Of a stretch of DNA of 10,287 nt, positions 6,400-10,287 are shown piece after piece. The stretch spans positions 1-10,287 of the forward strand of contig JAUIJW010000073.1 of NCBI GenBank assembly GCA_030431085.1. Direction: 5' to 3'. The translations under genes and the position numbers were made by a program. Positions within the stretch are counted from its first letter, which is position 1. Each line of letters opens with the position of its first letter. The notes beneath the pieces were generated by a model, which saw nothing but the letters and a program-made list of their open reading frames with translations, was not told the DNA's origin and did not search any database. Source of the DNA: Bacteroidia bacterium. Lineage in GTDB: Bacteria > Bacteroidota > Bacteroidia > Flavobacteriales > Flavobacteriaceae.

Positions 6400-7563
6400 A
6401 TGTCTAGAATATTAATAATTGAAGATGAATCTGCCATTAGAAGGGTTTTATTAAAAATCATTCAAGAAGAAAATAGTAGCTATGAAATTGAAGAAGCTGA
6501 AGATGGCGAAATAGGATGGCAGATGCTAGAAAAAAATGACTACGATTTGGTATTGTGCGATATTAAAATGCCTAAAATGGACGGTGTAGAGGTGCTAACC
6601 AAAACGCTATCTATTAAGCCAGATATTCCATTTATTATGATTTCTGGTCATGGCGACCTTGAAACTGCTGTGGAATCTATGCGTATTGGTGCTTTTGATT
6701 ACATATCTAAACCACCAGACTTAAACAGGTTACTCAATGCTATTAGGAATGCATTAGATCGTAAAAAACTTGTTGTAGAAAATAAGCGATTAAAAAAGAA
6801 AGTCGCTAAAAACTACGAAATGATTGGTGAAAGTGAGTCAATTATTCAGATCAAAGACATGATTGAAAAAGTGGCTCCAACAGAAGCAAGGGTTTTGATT
6901 ACTGGGGAGAATGGCACGGGAAAAGAGCTGGTTGCCCATTGGATTCATCAAAAAAGTAATCGGTCAAATGGCCCTATGGTTGAAGTGAATTGTGCAGCAA
7001 TTCCTTCAGAGCTCATTGAGAGCGAATTGTTTGGGCATATTAAAGGATCGTTTACGGGCGCTAATAAAGACAGAGCAGGTAAATTTGAAGCAGCCAATGG
7101 GGGGACTATTTTTTTAGACGAAATAGGTGATATGAGTTTATCCGCGCAAGCAAAAGTACTAAGAGCGCTACAAGAAAATAGAGTAAGTAGAGTAGGTAGT
7201 GATAAAGATATTGTCGTGAATGTGAGGGTAGTGGCTGCTACCAATAAAAATTTAAAGGAAGAAATTGAATCTGGTAGATTTAGAGAAGATCTCTATCATA
7301 GACTTGCGGTAATACTTATTAAAGTACCATCATTGAATGAGAGAAAAGAAGATATACCTCTATTGGTAAATTATTTTGCAGATGCTATAGCTAAAGAGCA
7401 TGGATCTACACAAAGACGATTTAGTTTAGAGGCCATGCAAAAATTACAATCGTATAATTGGACAGGAAATATTAGAGAATTGAGAAATGTAGTTGAAAGA
7501 CTCCTTATTCTAGGTGGGAAGGTAATAAGTGAAAATGATGTAACAATGTTTGTAAGTAAATAA
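6400..7563 (+). CDS. Sigma-54-type response regulator (receiver + AAA+), lacking a DNA-binding domain
   Basis: A 387-residue NtrC/AtoC-like activator. The receiver domain (about 1-118) has the acidic pair Glu8/Asp9, phosphoacceptor Asp54 (LCDIKMP), Ser82 and Lys104 (SKPPD), so phosphorylation by a histidine kinase is expected. A charged, coiled-coil-like linker (about 118-138) leads to the AAA+ domain. There, Walker A is GENGTGKE (169-176), the sigma-54 contact loop is GSFTGA (216-221; consensus GAFTGA), Walker B is TIFLDE (236-241), SGRFREDLYHRL (291-302) supplies the arginine region, and GNIREL (356-361) is sensor II. The protein stops about 25 residues later, where NtrC-type proteins of about 460 residues continue into a Fis-type HTH. 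The PPK2 gene begins 7 bases after the stop, so no lost HTH lies downstream. It may act on sigma-54 RNA polymerase without fixed DNA binding. No partner kinase is in view. Confidence 0.93.
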   Translation: MSRILIIEDESAIRRVLLKIIQEENSSYEIEEAEDGEIGWQMLEKNDYDLVLCDIKMPKMDGVEVLTKTLSIKPDIPFIMISGHGDLETAVESMRIGAFDYISKPPDLNRLLNAIRNALDRKKLVVENKRLKKKVAKNYEMIGESESIIQIKDMIEKVAPTEARVLITGENGTGKELVAHWIHQKSNRSNGPMVEVNCAAIPSELIESELFGHIKGSFTGANKDRAGKFEAANGGTIFLDEIGDMSLSAQAKVLRALQENRVSRVGSDKDIVVNVRVVAATNKNLKEEIESGRFREDLYHRLAVILIKVPSLNERKEDIPLLVNYFADAIAKEHGSTQRRFSLEAMQKLQSYNWTGNIRELRNVVERLLILGGKVISENDVTMFVSK

Positions 7564-7570
7564 TTTAAAT

Positions 7571-8422
7571 ATGGAACCTTTGAAAATTACTCATCCCGTA
7601 AAACTAAAAGATTTACCTACTAAAGTGGTAGATCAACAGGCAAAAGATAAACTTAAAAAGGTTAGAAAGAAGCTGGCTAAGATTCAAGAAACTATGTATG
7701 CTCACGGCCAATACAGTGTATTGATTTGTTTACAAGGTATGGATACAGCAGGGAAAGATAGTTTAATAAGGCAAGTATTTAAAAGTTTTAACACGCAGGG
7801 GATCAATGTACACAGTTTTAAGCAGCCATCAGATTTAGAGTTAAAACACGATTTTTTATGGAGGCATTATTTGGCATTACCAGAAAGGGGAAAATTTGCG
7901 GTTTTTAATCGAACACATTATGAAAACGTATTAGTTACTCGGGTTCATCCGCAATATATTTTAGGTGAGAATATACCAAAAATTAAAAGTTTAGATCAAA
8001 TAGATGATGATTTTTACCATGAGCGAATGAAGTCTATCAATCAATTTGAACATCATTTGGTTAACAATGGTACTATCGTGTTGAAATTTTTTCTTAACCT
8101 ATCTAAAGCGGAGCAAAAAAATAGACTACTCAGGCGTATTAATTTACAAGATAAAAATTGGAAATTTTCTGTAGGAGATTTAAAAGAAAGGAGATTATGG
8201 GATCAATATATGTTTTGCTATGAAGATTTACTTAATAGAACCTCTACAGTAGAGGCGCCTTGGTATGCAATTCCGGCAGACGATAAAGATACTTGTAGAT
8301 TATTGGTGGCAGACGCAATTTTAAGTGTATTAGAGCAATACACTGATATTAAAGAGCCCGAGTTAGATGCCGAAACTAAAGCTCAACTGCAAACCTATAA
8401 AGAAAGTCTGCAAAACGAGTAG
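7571..8422 (+). CDS. ppk2: PPK2-family polyphosphate kinase / polyphosphate:nucleotide phosphotransferase, class III-like
   Basis: A 283-residue cytoplasmic kinase predicted to move phosphate between polyphosphate and nucleotides. The P-loop is GMDTAGKDS (56-64). The Walker-B-like segment is VFNRTHYENVLVTRV (111-125): Asn113 stands where many PPK2 proteins have Asp (FDRSWYN), a feature I recall from class III enzymes such as the Meiothermus protein, which phosphorylate both AMP and ADP. The lid region contains WKFSVGDLKERRLWDQY (197-213), and APWYAIPADDKD (229-240) is the conserved C-terminal motif. Length is typical of single-domain PPK2. Asn119 replaces an Asp I expect from related enzymes, so metal binding could differ slightly. 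The gene starts 7 bases after the response regulator stop and is probably cotranscribed. Family is certain; class III assignment and direction of reaction are inference. Confidence 0.92.
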   Translation: MEPLKITHPVKLKDLPTKVVDQQAKDKLKKVRKKLAKIQETMYAHGQYSVLICLQGMDTAGKDSLIRQVFKSFNTQGINVHSFKQPSDLELKHDFLWRHYLALPERGKFAVFNRTHYENVLVTRVHPQYILGENIPKIKSLDQIDDDFYHERMKSINQFEHHLVNNGTIVLKFFLNLSKAEQKNRLLRRINLQDKNWKFSVGDLKERRLWDQYMFCYEDLLNRTSTVEAPWYAIPADDKDTCRLLVADAILSVLEQYTDIKEPELDAETKAQLQTYKESLQNE

Positions 8423-8425
8423 AGT

Positions 8426-10287
8426 TTAAAATAGTGTAGGTTGATCGTCGTCGTCATTGCTAACAATTTCATCATCAACTACCTCAACATCTTCAACTTT
8501 TGGTGGTTCATAAGGTAGGGGATCTAATAGATTCACCTGTCTAATTTTATCAGCGGTTAATTGATTTCCAAGAGCCTTAATACCTTTGATGGCAATAAAT
8601 TCTTCAAAATTAATGTTTGTATTTTCTAAACTTCTTTTAGAAAATATAATTTCCGCTTTTGGGCGGTAATCGGTAGCTATAATTTCTAACTGAGAATTAG
8701 GATGATTACTTATAAATTGTTCCTCTTTATTAGGATTTTCTATTAAAAATCTCTTAACAAAGTATTTTTGTTTGTCACCATCAAAATATATGGCAGAAAT
8801 AGGCTTATTAGGAATCCACTTTTCAAGCACAATCATATCTTTGTCAAAATGGGTGTTTAAATTAGGCTCAATCGTTTTAATCATTCCACTTTGGGTAGCA
8901 ATTAACAAGCGATCTTCTGCTGTAAATTCACCCAAGAGTTCACCTCTACCGTCAACATTTAATCTTTCTACAGTGTCATCAAACCATATTTTTCTCGGCT
9001 TTAAAGTAGAAACTCCTTTTTCTTTGAGTTCAATTTTTTTAACCGTGTATTTGGTTACCAGATTGCCCTTACTAGAGCGGCCTTTAATTGCTAGGTCTGC
9101 AAAATCAATGTCCCACTTTAATTTTTTTATACTACCAACTGCTCTTAAGAAAATAGTAACTACTTCTGCTTCCCCATTAGGGTTAGCCGAGAAATAAAGA
9201 ACTTTAGAGTTTTTATTTCCTGCAGTAAGATCATAATCTTTATCACGAGTGATTGAGGTAACAGAGAAGCGCTTCATATAAGTGGCACCTTGTTTGCCAT
9301 CTCTATAAATCATGTTGTAGACCGTTCTTTTGTCTTTTTTCTTGAATACAGCTACATGAATGATGTTCTTACCAACAAAAGTTTTGGCATCAACCCTAGT
9401 TACAATCATAGAGCCATCTTCTTTAAAGACGATAATGTCATCAATATCGGCGCAATCACTAACGTATTCATCTTTTTTCAATGATAGACCTATAAAACCT
9501 TCTTTTCTGTTTACATACAATTTAGAGTTTCTCATTACGACTTTAGTCGCTACAATATCTTCAAAAATTCTAATTTCTGTTTTTCTCTCTTTGTTTTTAC
9601 CATATTTTTCCTTTAGTGCGGTAAAATAATCTATAGAGAAATCAATAATATGAGCTAAGTTGTGTTTAACTGCTTTAATCTTATCTTCAAGACTTTCAAT
9701 AAATTGTTTGGCTTTGTCTATATCAAACTTTGAAATCTTTTTAATCCTAATTTCTGTTAACTTAACAATATCTTCTTCTGTAACAGCTCTTTTTAAATGA
9801 CCGATGTGTGGTTTTAAACCTTGATCGATGGCACGAATGACACCTTCCCAAGTTTCTTCCTCCTCAATATCTCTATAAATTCTATTTTCAATAAAGATTC
9901 TTTCTAACGATGAAAAATGCCATTGTTCTTCGAGTTCGTCTAGCTGAATTTCAAGTTCTTGCTTTAGTAGCTCGACAGTATGGTCTGTTGAGTACTTTAA
10001 GGCTTCAGATACACCTATAAAAACAGGCTTATTGTTTTTGATAATACAGCACAATGGAGAAATTGACATTTCGCAATTGGTAAATGCATATAGAGCATCA
10101 ATAGTTTTATCTGGTGATGTGCCAGAATATAAGTGTATTAGTATTTCAACATCTTTGGCGGTATTATCTTCTATTTTTTTTATTTTGATTTTACCTTTTT
10201 CATTCGCCTTAATGATAGAGTCAATTAAACTAGAAGTAGTAGATCCATAGGGAATTTCGCTTATCTTTAATGTGGTTTTGTCTAATT
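8426..10287 (-). CDS. parC: DNA topoisomerase IV subunit A, C-terminal 619 residues, 5' part beyond the window
   Basis: The breakage-reunion subunit of topoisomerase IV, which with ParE unlinks replicated chromosomes. The frame stays open from the stop at 8426-8428 to the right edge. The internal ATG at 10067-10069 is not the start, because the 72 codons above it (LDKTTLKISEIPYGSTTSSL and onward) are coding and continue the family sequence. Visible are the end of the breakage-reunion core and the tower (about residues 1-160 of the fragment), a helical return segment (about 165-235), and a C-terminal beta-pinwheel (about 240-590) with repeated blade strands. The catalytic tyrosine and quinolone-resistance region are outside the window. 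I see no QRRGGKG-type GyrA box, which argues for ParC over GyrA. The tail is strongly acidic (DVEVVDDEIVSNDDDD) and ends PTLF. The gene converges on ppk2 with three bases between stops. Confidence 0.93.
   Translation of the reverse strand, partial: LDKTTLKISEIPYGSTTSSLIDSIIKANEKGKIKIKKIEDNTAKDVEILIHLYSGTSPDKTIDALYAFTNCEMSISPLCCIIKNNKPVFIGVSEALKYSTDHTVELLKQELEIQLDELEEQWHFSSLERIFIENRIYRDIEEEETWEGVIRAIDQGLKPHIGHLKRAVTEEDIVKLTEIRIKKISKFDIDKAKQFIESLEDKIKAVKHNLAHIIDFSIDYFTALKEKYGKNKERKTEIRIFEDIVATKVVMRNSKLYVNRKEGFIGLSLKKDEYVSDCADIDDIIVFKEDGSMIVTRVDAKTFVGKNIIHVAVFKKKDKRTVYNMIYRDGKQGATYMKRFSVTSITRDKDYDLTAGNKNSKVLYFSANPNGEAEVVTIFLRAVGSIKKLKWDIDFADLAIKGRSSKGNLVTKYTVKKIELKEKGVSTLKPRKIWFDDTVERLNVDGRGELLGEFTAEDRLLIATQSGMIKTIEPNLNTHFDKDMIVLEKWIPNKPISAIYFDGDKQKYFVKRFLIENPNKEEQFISNHPNSQLEIIATDYRPKAEIIFSKRSLENTNINFEEFIAIKGIKALGNQLTADKIRQVNLLDPLPYEPPKVEDVEVVDDEIVSNDDDDQPTLF

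Noticed and set aside
6948..7244. Minus-strand 98-codon open frame opposite the AAA+ domain
   Set aside because: Antisense to the conserved Walker A to Walker B region; its Ser/Leu/Thr-rich composition is what the reverse of that coding region gives.
8772..9197. Plus-strand 141-codon open frame opposite parC
   Set aside because: It lies wholly antisense to a strongly supported gene and shows no motif or plausible start context; a shadow frame.
8426..10069. Treating the ATG at 10067-10069 as the parC start, giving a 547-residue protein
   Set aside because: The same frame is open to the window edge and the 72 codons above the ATG encode recognisable ParC sequence, so the gene is cut by the edge, not short.

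Overview
The window looks like a stretch of chromosome from a member of the Bacteroidota, most likely a Flavobacteriaceae-type bacterium. The DNA is AT-rich and intergenic gaps are short. There are no clear Shine-Dalgarno sequences: starts are preceded by A/T-rich tracts. Two start regions carry a perfect TAnnTTTG element, the -7 box typical of this phylum. The protein set (MarR + FadN-type beta-oxidation enzyme + thiolase, a sigma-54 activator without HTH, class III-like PPK2, ParC with an acidic tail) also fits. The species cannot be named from the sequence.

Left block, minus strand (1-3224): a compact fatty-acid beta-oxidation operon read right to left. It contains a MarR-family regulator, an 802-aa two-domain 3-hydroxyacyl-CoA dehydrogenase/enoyl-CoA hydratase, and the first 111 residues of a thiolase that runs off the left edge. 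Gene gaps are 18 and 16 bases. The dehydrogenase-first domain order is that of Bacillus FadN, not E. coli FadB. A perfect 18-bp palindrome (3246-3263) lies just upstream of a -7 element (3230-3237) in front of marR and is the best regulatory signal in the window: probably the MarR operator.

Middle block, plus strand (3346-8422): first a 231-aa soluble protein of unknown function, divergent from marR. Behind its own TAnnTTTG promoter (4072-4079) follows a tight run of four genes: a NatA-type ABC ATPase, its NatB-type ABC-2 permease (ATGA overlap), a response regulator with receiver and sigma-54-interacting AAA+ domains but no DNA-binding domain, and a PPK2-family polyphosphate kinase. The spacing suggests one transcript coupling an exporter, a signalling ATPase and polyphosphate/nucleotide metabolism. 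The functional link is inference.

Right block, minus strand (8426-10287): the C-terminal 619 residues of topoisomerase IV subunit A (parC), whose 5' part is beyond the right edge. It converges on the polyphosphate kinase gene with only 3 bases between stop codons and no visible terminator hairpin.

No tRNA, rRNA, CRISPR, insertion sequence or phage gene was seen, and no gene-free stretch exceeds 300 bases. Most of this is ordinary housekeeping sequence. I see no convincing new multi-gene system. The items most worth a second look are the palindromic operator, the HTH-less sigma-54 activator and the uncharacterised 231-aa protein.
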